Assembly (NCBI GenBank): GCA_018380885.1 | Contig: JAGZSY010000003.1 | Coordinates: 62,001-126,000 of the forward strand | Reading direction: 5' to 3' | Length of the DNA: 64,000 nt | Source of the DNA: Enterocloster asparagiformis | Lineage (GTDB): Bacteria > Bacillota > Clostridia > Lachnospirales > Lachnospiraceae | In this document: piece after piece, positions 52,321 to 59,880 of the stretch | Position numbering within the stretch: the first letter of the stretch is position 1 | How the letters are laid out: every line of letters starts with the position of its first letter | Translations under genes and position numbers: made by a program | Notes under the pieces: generated by a model | What the model saw: only the letters and a program-made list of their open reading frames with translations | Told to the model about the DNA's origin: nothing | The model's database searches: none

Positions 52321-53031
52321 ATGAATGAAGCTTATATGAAAATTGCCAACAGTCCAATTATGTGGATCGCGTGCGGTATTCCGCTGATCTGGGTGATTAT
52401 TCAGGCGCTCGTTTACTACAAAAAGAGTAAAAAGGCGGCCCTGGATATGGGAGTCACCCCCATTCAGATCAACCATGCCACAAAGAGCGCCAGTATCGCC
52501 TCCATCGGTCCCTGTTTTGTCATGATCACCACCATGCTTTCCCTGATGTTAAACGTGGGAGCGCCCCTGGCCTGGCTGCGCGTGGACTTTATCGGCTCCG
52601 TGTCCTACGAGCTGACGGGCGCGCAGATGACGGCGGACGCCATGGGAATCGAGATGGGCGGCCCCCAGATGGACGCCAACTTTCTTTGCGCCGCAGCCAT
52701 TGTAATGACCACCGGCTGTATTGCCTGGATTATTTTTACGCTGCTGTTTGCCGATAAAATGGAAAAGGTCAACATGGTGATGGCGGGCGGAAACAAGGCG
52801 CTGATCCCGGCGCTGGGCGCGGGAGCAATCATCGGCTGCTATTCCTCGCTGACGGTTGACAGGGTATTCCCCATCGGTCCGAATATCTGGGCGATTATCG
52901 TATCCGGCGGCCTGATGATGGCAATGACTTTTTATAATAAGAAGGCAAAGAAGCAGTGGATCAAGGATTGGGGTACATCCCTGTGCATGGTGAGCGGTAT
53001 GATTAGCGCTACCGTTGCGTCCATGATATAA
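52321..53031 (+). CDS. DUF5058 membrane protein
   Basis: 236 residues, about five or six TM helices. IMWIACGIPLIWVIIQALVY, MITTMLSLMLNVGAPLAWLR and ALGAGAIIGCYSSLTVDRVF fit DUF5058, a family of unknown function often beside M20 peptidases in Clostridia. It probably forms a two-subunit carrier with the next gene (20 bp). TGAGGAA precedes the ATG. Confidence 0.78.
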   Translation: MNEAYMKIANSPIMWIACGIPLIWVIIQALVYYKKSKKAALDMGVTPIQINHATKSASIASIGPCFVMITTMLSLMLNVGAPLAWLRVDFIGSVSYELTGAQMTADAMGIEMGGPQMDANFLCAAAIVMTTGCIAWIIFTLLFADKMEKVNMVMAGGNKALIPALGAGAIIGCYSSLTVDRVFPIGPNIWAIIVSGGLMMAMTFYNKKAKKQWIKDWGTSLCMVSGMISATVASMI

Positions 53032-53051
53032 TAGAACGGAGGACGAACCAA

Positions 53052-53768
53052 ATGAGCAATGAAAAGATAAGTAAGGATCAGATGTTTGAAAAGAGTTATA
53101 TGCCATTTGCTATTCGCTGGGGTAAGTTTTCCTGCATTATCTCCATGCTGATCGTCTACCTGCCGGCCCTGGCGCTGATCGTATTTTACGACGCCCGCCC
53201 GGACGTCGGCGTGCTGATCACGGGAATTGTGGGCATAGTTTCAGCGTACAGCGCCTGGTACTTCGTGGACCCCATCACGCTGTTCCCCATTCTCGGGACG
53301 CCCGGTATGTATATGACCTATGTTTCCGGAAACAGCAAGGAAATCCGCGGGCCTTCCGCGCTGCAGGCCATGGATGCGGCCGAGGTTGAGGCCGGAACGC
53401 CGGAGGGTACGGTGGTGTCGGCGATCGGAATCGCCGTTTCGGTCCTGATCAGCCTGACGGTTATGACGCTGGTGGCGATCGCGGGTAACTTCCTGCTCCA
53501 TGCGCTTCCCGATCCGGTTGTGACGTCCTTAAAATATCTGCTGCCGTCCCTGTTCGGCGCGCTGGCTATGCAGCGGGTGGTTTTAAATCCCAAGGTTGCT
53601 TCCGTGGGCGTACCCCTTGCGTTTATCACCTTTTTCCTGAAGAAGAAAGGACTTTTCTCGTTTCTTCCCCTGGGCGGCGGATACGCGCCGTTGATGATCT
53701 GCGTATTTACCTGTATGTTCCTGTCAAAGGCGATGTTTTTGAGGGAGCACCCGGAATTAAAAAAATAA
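53052..53768 (+). CDS. second membrane subunit of the DUF5058 transporter
   Basis: 238 residues, about six TM helices, with an N-terminal 25-residue cytosolic stretch. FVDPITLFPILGTPGMYMTYVSG and HALPDPVVTSLKYLLPSLFG are visible. I know no family name for it. The 20-bp spacing and similar size argue for a heteromeric transporter with the preceding DUF5058 protein. Substrate presumably an amino-acid or thiazoline-type amide used by the hydrolases downstream. Confidence 0.62.
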   Translation: MSNEKISKDQMFEKSYMPFAIRWGKFSCIISMLIVYLPALALIVFYDARPDVGVLITGIVGIVSAYSAWYFVDPITLFPILGTPGMYMTYVSGNSKEIRGPSALQAMDAAEVEAGTPEGTVVSAIGIAVSVLISLTVMTLVAIAGNFLLHALPDPVVTSLKYLLPSLFGALAMQRVVLNPKVASVGVPLAFITFFLKKKGLFSFLPLGGGYAPLMICVFTCMFLSKAMFLREHPELKK

Positions 53769-53794
53769 TCAATTGAAATAGGAGGATAATTAAA

Positions 53795-54517
53795 ATGAAT
53801 AGATCGGAGATTGCAAAGGAGTTTTACATTGAGGACCACGCGGTTATTTACGGATTGCTGGTTAAGAACGCCACTCAGCTGTGCGGCGACAGCGGTATGG
53901 ACTCCTCCGTCAAGGGAACCATTCTCTATGCCAAGGAGCGCGGGCTCAGAATGGCTATGAGGGCGGCCGCGGACGGCGAGGAGCTGACGCCCAACAACTA
54001 CATTGCTTACGGCGAGTGGGTTGACTCCAAAAAGCTGGGAAAAGCGGAGATAAAGTCCGTAACGCCGGAGTACCGGACCAACAGCCTGGTGTGCGGCTGG
54101 TGCGACGCCTGGAAGAAGTACGATCTGATGGAGTACGGCAAGGTGTACTGTACCTGGATTGACAAGAACCTGGTCAAGGGATTTAACCCGGAAAATGAGC
54201 TGGAGATCGACAGCGTCCTGTCCCACGGCGGCCCGTGCTGCGCGTTCCATTGGGTGGGGGCAAAGTTTGACGACATGGAGGATCTGAAGAAGAACCGGGA
54301 AAAGAAGGCGGCTCTGGCGGACCGCGTGCTGAAGGATTTCCTGTACCACACCGGGCATCTTTTGTCCGCTATGTGCAGACAGTACTATGTGGACCTGGGC
54401 CTGGTGAAGGGCGAAGCCATTGCCAGGAATGCGCTGAAGGAGTACTGCGATACATTCGGAACCGAGAAGCTGGAGGCACTGGTGGAGGAAGCAAAACTGG
54501 ATTTCTTAAAAGTTTAA
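53795..54517 (+). CDS. L-2-amino-thiazoline-4-carboxylate (ATC) hydrolase family protein
   Basis: 240 residues, soluble. VCGWCDAWKKYDLMEYGKVYC and FNPENELEIDSVLSHGGPCCAFHW carry the Cys-rich core of the ATC hydrolase family (PF14196), in which the first characterised member opens the thiazoline ring to N/S-carbamoyl-cysteine on the route to L-cysteine. Many homologues have other unknown substrates. It lies 26 bp after the transporter genes and 12 bp before the M20 amidohydrolase, so the two enzymes likely act in sequence. Confidence 0.82.
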   Translation: MNRSEIAKEFYIEDHAVIYGLLVKNATQLCGDSGMDSSVKGTILYAKERGLRMAMRAAADGEELTPNNYIAYGEWVDSKKLGKAEIKSVTPEYRTNSLVCGWCDAWKKYDLMEYGKVYCTWIDKNLVKGFNPENELEIDSVLSHGGPCCAFHWVGAKFDDMEDLKKNREKKAALADRVLKDFLYHTGHLLSAMCRQYYVDLGLVKGEAIARNALKEYCDTFGTEKLEALVEEAKLDFLKV

Positions 54518-54529
54518 TTGGTGGATGCG

Positions 54530-55948
54530 ATGAAAAAAAGTGAACAGATCAGCGCGTATGTAGAGGCGAAAAGAGATATTTTTATTGCTGCCAGCGATCA
54601 GATATGGGATCAGCCGGAGCTCTATTTCCACGAGTTTAAAGCGGCGGAAATCCTGACGGATATCCTGAGGCAGGAAGGGTTTGAGGTGTCGGAGGGCGTG
54701 GACGGGATCCCCACGGCGTTCATCGGCAGCTATGGCAGCGGAAAGCCGGTGATCGGCATTCTCGGAGAGTTTGACGCGCTGCCGGGATTGAGCCAGAAGG
54801 CGTTTGAGGACAGCCAGGACGAGCTGGTTTCAGGAGGCCCCGGCCACGGCTGCGGCCACAACGCTCTGGGCGCCGGCTCCCTGGCCGCGGCGGCAGCGGT
54901 AAAGCATTACATGGAAGAGAACCATCTGAGCGGGACGATCCGCTACTATGGCTGCCCCGCGGAGGAAGCTGGATGGGGGAAAATGTTCCTGGCCAGGGAC
55001 GGCTTCTTTGCGGACGTGGATGCGGCTCTAACCTGGCATCCGGGAGGCGTTAACCGCGTTCAGGGTGCGGGCACTCTGGCAAATCTGTGCGCGTACTTCC
55101 GTTTTTCCGGTAAATCCGCCCATGCGGCGGGGGCTCCCCACCTGGGGCGCAGCGCGCTGGACGCCTGCGAGCTGATGAACGTGGGCGTCAACTACCTGAG
55201 GGAGCACATTGTGCCAGAGGCGAGGGTGCACTACGCGTACCAGGACGTGGGCGGCCCGGCGCCGAACGTGGTTCAGTCCCACGCCTGTCTGAAGTATTTT
55301 ATCCGCGCCCCCAAGATTAAGCAGGTGCTGGAGATTGCCGGGCGGATCAAAAAGATCGCGGAGGGAGCGGCCCTGATGACGGAGACCGAGGTGAAGTTTG
55401 ACTTCCCCGCGGGCATGTGCGATTTTGTGCCCAACAGCGTGGTGAGCCAGGTGATCACCGACGCCCTGTACGAGATCGGCGCGCCTGAGTTTGACGAAAA
55501 CGACGAGGCCATTGCCCGGAAATTCTTTGACACGCTGTCCCAGGACGATATCGGCGCTTCCCTTAAGCGGGCCGGGGAGTCCTACGAGGACCCGGAGCGG
55601 TTCCGGGATGTGGCGCTGATCCGCGAGATCGCGCCGTACCGGAGAGTGGACACCTGCGGTTTTGGCTCAACAGATGTGGGGGATGTATCCTACTGTACGC
55701 CCACCGGGCAGTTGAATGTGACCAGCTTTGCCAACGGCACGCCGGCCCACTCCTGGCAGGTGACGGCCCAGGGCAAATGCGAGGCCATGCACAAGGCGCT
55801 TCTGACGGCCGGAAAGGTATTGGCGCTGTCGGCGGTCAATCTGATGGAACAGCCGGAAATTCTCAAGAAGGCGTATTCCGAATATGAGAAGAATACGGGG
55901 GGAAGCTACATCTGTCCCGTGGGAGAAGACGCGGTACCGGAATTATAA
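54530..55948 (+). CDS. M20-family amidohydrolase (AbgB-like)
   Basis: 472 residues from ATG 54530. Metal site motifs: GEFDALPGLS, GPGHGCGHNALG, CPAEEAGWGK and LTWHPGGVN; a dimerisation insert (about 190-310) includes FSGKSAHAAGAPHLG. This is the AbgB/aminobenzoyl-glutamate-type branch, cytosolic, cleaving amide bonds of N-acyl or peptide-like substrates. In this operon it probably cleaves the product of the ATC hydrolase-like enzyme. Codons near the C terminus are normal; terminator follows. Confidence 0.9.
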   Translation: MKKSEQISAYVEAKRDIFIAASDQIWDQPELYFHEFKAAEILTDILRQEGFEVSEGVDGIPTAFIGSYGSGKPVIGILGEFDALPGLSQKAFEDSQDELVSGGPGHGCGHNALGAGSLAAAAAVKHYMEENHLSGTIRYYGCPAEEAGWGKMFLARDGFFADVDAALTWHPGGVNRVQGAGTLANLCAYFRFSGKSAHAAGAPHLGRSALDACELMNVGVNYLREHIVPEARVHYAYQDVGGPAPNVVQSHACLKYFIRAPKIKQVLEIAGRIKKIAEGAALMTETEVKFDFPAGMCDFVPNSVVSQVITDALYEIGAPEFDENDEAIARKFFDTLSQDDIGASLKRAGESYEDPERFRDVALIREIAPYRRVDTCGFGSTDVGDVSYCTPTGQLNVTSFANGTPAHSWQVTAQGKCEAMHKALLTAGKVLALSAVNLMEQPEILKKAYSEYEKNTGGSYICPVGEDAVPEL

Positions 55949-55956
55949 AATTGCGC

Positions 55957-55992
55957 AACGCCAACTGTGAAGGCAGTTGGCGTTTCTTTAAA
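55957..55992 (+). terminator. terminator of the second amide-catabolic operon
   Basis: AACGCCAACTG (55957-55967) pairs perfectly with CAGTTGGCGTT (55974-55984), followed by TTCTTT. Confidence 0.85.
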
Positions 55993-56011
55993 ATTACATT
56001 TTTAGCTTATA

Positions 56012-56040
56012 TTTACAATTTCAGGCGGATTTGTTATAAT
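56012..56040 (+). promoter_or_regulatory. strong promoter of the GntR gene
   Basis: TTTACA (56012-56017), 17 bp, TATAAT (56035-56040), with TG upstream making an extended -10 (TGTTATAAT). Confidence 0.78.
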
Positions 56041-56069
56041 AAATCTATTCTATATTAATGGGGTATGAT

Positions 56070-56684
56070 ATGAAAAAAACGGAAAGCAGCCTCAAAACAA
56101 TCGCCTGCCAGCAAATCCTCAACGGCATTATCATGGGCGAGTATCAAGCGAATCAGATTATTAATGAACAGGAGCTGGTGGACAAGTTTGGCTTTAGCAA
56201 AACCCCGATCCGCGAGGCGTTGGCTACTTTGTGCAACGAGGGAGTTCTGAGGAATCTGCCGCGCTGCGGGTACGAGGTTGTTCAGCTCACCCGCAAGGAC
56301 ATCTCCGAGGCGCTGGATTTTCGCTATGTGATTGAAGGAGGATTTTTGCGGCAGTCCTATCAGACGATCACCGAAGAACAGCTGGAGCATCTGTACGAAC
56401 TCAATGAACTGTGCAAATCCCCGGTGGGCGACGGCTGGGATCATTGGGAGCACAATGCGAATTTTCATGTCACCCTGTTATCCTATGCGGGGAATGATTA
56501 CGCGTGCAGCCAGCTGAAGAAAACCATCGAGATACTAAAGCGCGCCTATGTCCAGCTTTACAGGGACAAGTGGGGAGAGGCCCTGATGACAAGAGGCTAT
56601 CACGACAATATGTTAAACAGCATCAAGGCAAAGGATATCGACACTGCCCTGGAGTATCTCAGGCAGGAACTGACCGACTACTGA
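56070..56684 (+). CDS. GntR/FadR-type transcriptional regulator (FCD domain)
   Basis: 204 residues from ATG 56070, whose GGGGT box lies 6 bp upstream (ATG 56058 is the other option). The winged helix has NEQELVDKFGFSKTPIREAL, then the helical FCD effector domain with FRYVIEGGFLR, WEHNANFHVTLL (His metal ligand) and MTRGYHDNML. FCD members bind carboxylic acids or amino-acid derivatives, often with a metal. It stands at the end of the second island and probably controls the dyad-bearing promoter at 50867. Confidence 0.88.
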   Translation: MKKTESSLKTIACQQILNGIIMGEYQANQIINEQELVDKFGFSKTPIREALATLCNEGVLRNLPRCGYEVVQLTRKDISEALDFRYVIEGGFLRQSYQTITEEQLEHLYELNELCKSPVGDGWDHWEHNANFHVTLLSYAGNDYACSQLKKTIEILKRAYVQLYRDKWGEALMTRGYHDNMLNSIKAKDIDTALEYLRQELTDY

Positions 56685-56856
56685 TTCCAATCACAGCCCA
56701 GGCTTTCCGGGGAGCACATCCGTGCCCGCGGAGGCCGTATTTTTTTATGTTAAATTTTCTGGAAAAGGAACTGGCCCTTGCCCGCCCCGCATATTTGTAG
56801 TAAGCTGTAGTTAGACTTTTTATAGAGTTATCAGAACAATACTGGAGGAAAACGGC

Positions 56857-57942
56857 ATGGGACAGGCCATTACAGATTATGCGAAGTTTCTGGCGGAGGC
56901 CAGGGAGGCGGTGGATAGTCTGAACTGTGACCAGAATACGTATGATCAGCTGGCGGCAGAGGAGATAAGACTGGAACGGGAGTTGGAGGCCGCGAGGAAG
57001 GCCGTGGCGGACAACATCAGCCAGACCACGAGGAAGCGCCTGGAAGAGATCAGCTCAGACTATGACAAGGAAATTGGAAAGGGGCAGGAGCGCCTGAAAA
57101 AGGCCAGGGCCAAGCGGGAGAAGGCAAAGAACCGGGGAATGAAGGAGCGGATTGCGGACGAGACCAGCGAGCTGCGGGAGCACAGCCGGGAGCTGAAGCT
57201 GCAGATGCGGACCCTGTTTCAGCAGGCCGGTGTGCCCAAGCTGTGCAATTCCACCTTCTACTACGCGCTGTTTTATCCCCGGGGCTTAAAGGAGATCATG
57301 ATTCTTCTGGTTTCCATTCTGATCTGCTTTTTGGCCGTCCCCTGCGGACTTTATTTCCTGATACCGGGGCGGAAGATATGGTATCTGATGGCTATCTACT
57401 TTTTCGATGTGGTGCTGTTCGGCGGCCTCTACGTGGCGGTGAGCAACCACACCAGGATGCGCCACCATGACGCGCTGAAAAAGGGGCGGATGATCCGCAA
57501 CACGCTGCGAAGCAACGGCAAGAAAATACGGGTCATCACCCACACCATCCAGAAGGACGGCAACGAGGACATCTACGATCTGGAGAAATACGACGACGAG
57601 ATCGCGGCCATTGAGCTGGAGCTGGCGGAGATCACGGAGCGCAAGAAATCGGCCCTCAACGCCTTTGAGACCGTGACAAAGACTATCATTGCCGACGAGA
57701 TCGCAGGCAACAACCAGGCGCGCCTGGACGAGATGGAGGGACGGCATCGGGAGGCGCTGCAGGCAGTGCGGGAGCTGGAGGCAAAGATCAAGACGCAGCG
57801 CATCCACATCACGGACACCTACGGGCCATACCTGGGGCGGGAGTTTTTGCAGCCGGAGAGGCTCTCCGAGCTGTCCAGGCTGATCCAGTCGGGATCGGCT
57901 GCGAATATCTCAGAGGCCATTGAGCTCTGCAAGAAAAATTGA
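56857..57942 (+). CDS. coiled-coil membrane protein of unknown function
   Basis: 361 residues. A long N-terminal coiled coil (about 20-135, ELEAARKAV..LEEISSDYDK..ERLKKARAKREKAK), two TM helices (about 146-168 and 173-196), then a second coiled coil (about 230-330) and IQSGSAANISEAIELCKKN at the end. Both charged arms should be on the same, probably cytosolic, face. I know no named family; this layout recurs beside a lipoprotein in Lachnospiraceae, but I cannot cite an annotation. A terminator follows. Confidence 0.62.
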   Translation: MGQAITDYAKFLAEAREAVDSLNCDQNTYDQLAAEEIRLERELEAARKAVADNISQTTRKRLEEISSDYDKEIGKGQERLKKARAKREKAKNRGMKERIADETSELREHSRELKLQMRTLFQQAGVPKLCNSTFYYALFYPRGLKEIMILLVSILICFLAVPCGLYFLIPGRKIWYLMAIYFFDVVLFGGLYVAVSNHTRMRHHDALKKGRMIRNTLRSNGKKIRVITHTIQKDGNEDIYDLEKYDDEIAAIELELAEITERKKSALNAFETVTKTIIADEIAGNNQARLDEMEGRHREALQAVRELEAKIKTQRIHITDTYGPYLGREFLQPERLSELSRLIQSGSAANISEAIELCKKN

Positions 57943-57945
57943 CCA

Positions 57946-58001
57946 GGGGCCGCTGTCGGGCAGACAGAGCATCAACTGCCGGACAGCGGTCCCTTTTGTT
58001 G
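57946..58001 (+). terminator. terminator after the coiled-coil gene
   Basis: GGGGCCGCTGTCGGGCAG pairs with CTGCCGGACAGCGGTCCC, followed by TTTTG. Confidence 0.85.
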
Positions 58002-58048
58002 AATGCAATAGGCCGCGGGCGCAGCCTGCGGCCCATCGCTGCGTAGGG

Positions 58049-58103
58049 GTGACATTTTTGCCGCCTAATGTCACAAATAATTAAGGTAATAGTAAAAATT
58101 ACC
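58049..58103. promoter_or_regulatory. two dyads before the lipoprotein gene
   Basis: GTGACATT and AATGTCAC (58049-58074) are inverted with a 10-bp spacer; GGTAAT and ATTACC (58085-58103) with a 7-bp spacer lie just downstream. GATAAT at 58116-58121 could be a -10. These suggest a regulated promoter. Confidence 0.35.
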
Positions 58104-58167
58104 ACCCGGATATCTGATAATATGGAACTGAGGAACATGGAGTGCGAATGCGGAAAGGCGGGAGCGG

Positions 58168-59751
58168 ATGAGGAGAATCAGATTTGAACTTACGGCAGCG
58201 GCCGCAGTGATCGCGGCCGCCGTACTGGCCGGCGGATGCGCGTCGGGAGGCGGAGGCAAAACGGACATAAAACAGGAGGAGACTGCGGGGATGGAAACGC
58301 CCGGCCCCCAGCCCCCGGAGAGCGGCCCCACTCAGGCGGAGCTGGAAAAGGCAGAGGGGGCGGCGGCGCTGGTGGGCGGCTATCAGCTGATTGCGGATTA
58401 CGGGCTCTGCGCGCCCGGCGATTACCAGGCGTACCAGATGCCGCGGTCCATCAGGCCGGTGATCGAGGAGAACCAGGTCCGGGCCGAGCTGCTGACAGCG
58501 GTACACATTAACGGGGAGTTCCGCTTCCGCTTGAGGATTGAGGATTCTACCGTCACATTCCTAACGCCCGAGGAAGTGAGGGCGGTGCGGGAGCGGGAGG
58601 AAAAGAATAAGGAGCTTGCGGGCCAGGGCGGGGAGCCGCTGCCGGACGGCGATTATGTGGAGATCGACCGGGACAAGGGCCTGTACGGCCGGAGCGCCTA
58701 CGAGGAGCGCCTCCGGGCAGAGGACGGCAGCGGTGGAGGAACGCTGTCTGTGCGCCTTACAGGAACCGGCGTGGCAGAGGGCGGCTACACGCCCACGCGG
58801 TCCAGCGCCACCCGCCAGTATATCGCATCCGACGAATCCGAGAGCGGCTGTCTGCTCACCGTGGGCGAATATGCGATGCAGGGAAAGCCCCTGCAGGCGG
58901 AGAAGCCGGAGGGCACATATAAGCTTCAGGTGCCGGGATTTGAGCAGGAGCTGGAGTTCACGCTGGAACCGGTTCAGGAGTACGGCTCTCCCCTGGAGGT
59001 GCCGGGGATGCAGGAGCGCGGCAACTACCTGATCTGGACGTCAGGCCGGCAGTATGGGGACCAGGTGGACGTACAGTATTTTGTGATTCCAGGGGAGGAC
59101 GAGGCGGATTACCGCTGCAGCTTCCTTGAGTGCAAGCTGGATTACACTGTGGATGGAAAAACGGAGAGCTGCGGGCACGCGGTCCAGGGCGGGGACGGCG
59201 CGCTGAACGAGCCGCTTTCCAGCATACCGGCGTACCGGATGAGCGTGAAGCGGACCTACGCCAGGCCCAATACGGCGGAGGGCGGGAATTATACGCTGTC
59301 CCTGGGAAACCTGATGATCTCCACGCCGGAGACCTCGGAAGAGATTGTGCTGCCGATCCCGGACGATGCAGAGACCCTGGACCGGGAGCTTGTGTTTGAG
59401 GACTGTACGGTGAGGCTCTTAAAGATTGAGCGCAGGGAAGAACCGGAGCTGTACACCATAAGCGACGAGGGCGACGTGCTGCGGCCGGTGGTGTACATAG
59501 AGGTCCAGGTAACAGACCGCAGCCCGGACCGCCATCTGGTCAGCATAATGGGGACGAAGGATGGTTTTGATCCCTATGCGGCGGAGGTGCGGCCAAATAT
59601 TGAGCGGGTTGAGAAATCCTATCAGTCCGCCCAGGTAAAGGGCCTGACAATTTTCTATGACGAGGGCGACGCGGAAGTGAGATTCAGACTGGAAAGGCTC
59701 CAGTATGTGGAGGATCTGGCAGTAGAGCTGCCGGTCGTGATGGAGGAATAG
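58168..59751 (+). CDS. large secreted lipoprotein of unknown function
   Basis: 527 residues. Lipoprotein signal ends LAGGC (Cys24), then a Gly/Pro/Glu spacer and several beta-rich regions with repeated acidic and aromatic stretches (e.g. VEDLAVELPVVMEE at the end). No catalytic motif or recognised domain. Two or three similar beta units seem possible (about 60-150, 220-330 and 390-480), which I cannot align reliably by eye. Probably cell-surface; the adjacent coiled-coil membrane protein may be its partner. Confidence 0.68.
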   Translation: MRRIRFELTAAAAVIAAAVLAGGCASGGGGKTDIKQEETAGMETPGPQPPESGPTQAELEKAEGAAALVGGYQLIADYGLCAPGDYQAYQMPRSIRPVIEENQVRAELLTAVHINGEFRFRLRIEDSTVTFLTPEEVRAVREREEKNKELAGQGGEPLPDGDYVEIDRDKGLYGRSAYEERLRAEDGSGGGTLSVRLTGTGVAEGGYTPTRSSATRQYIASDESESGCLLTVGEYAMQGKPLQAEKPEGTYKLQVPGFEQELEFTLEPVQEYGSPLEVPGMQERGNYLIWTSGRQYGDQVDVQYFVIPGEDEADYRCSFLECKLDYTVDGKTESCGHAVQGGDGALNEPLSSIPAYRMSVKRTYARPNTAEGGNYTLSLGNLMISTPETSEEIVLPIPDDAETLDRELVFEDCTVRLLKIERREEPELYTISDEGDVLRPVVYIEVQVTDRSPDRHLVSIMGTKDGFDPYAAEVRPNIERVEKSYQSAQVKGLTIFYDEGDAEVRFRLERLQYVEDLAVELPVVMEE

Positions 59752-59775
59752 CAAATGGGCCGGCGCACATATTAT

Positions 59776-59824
59776 AAAAACCGGGCCATCCAAAGGGGAG
59801 AAGCTCTCCAAATGGATGGTCCCG
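59776..59824 (-). terminator. terminator of the asnS-yhaO-yhaN transcription unit
   Basis: On the minus strand, CCGGGACCATCCA pairs with TGGATGGCCCGG around GGAGA/TCTCC inner pairing, followed by TTTTTAT. A second copy of the ATGGTCCCG half-stem lies just outside (59831-59839). Confidence 0.75.
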
Positions 59825-59880
59825 GTTGGGATGGTCCCGTTTGCTGCCGCGGTTATGGTTTTGCCGCAGGCGCGGATTCC

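Noticed and set aside
57946..58100. Small RNA gene between the coiled-coil and lipoprotein genes
   Set aside because: The hairpins there are explained by the terminator and promoter dyads; no promoter-to-terminator unit was visible.
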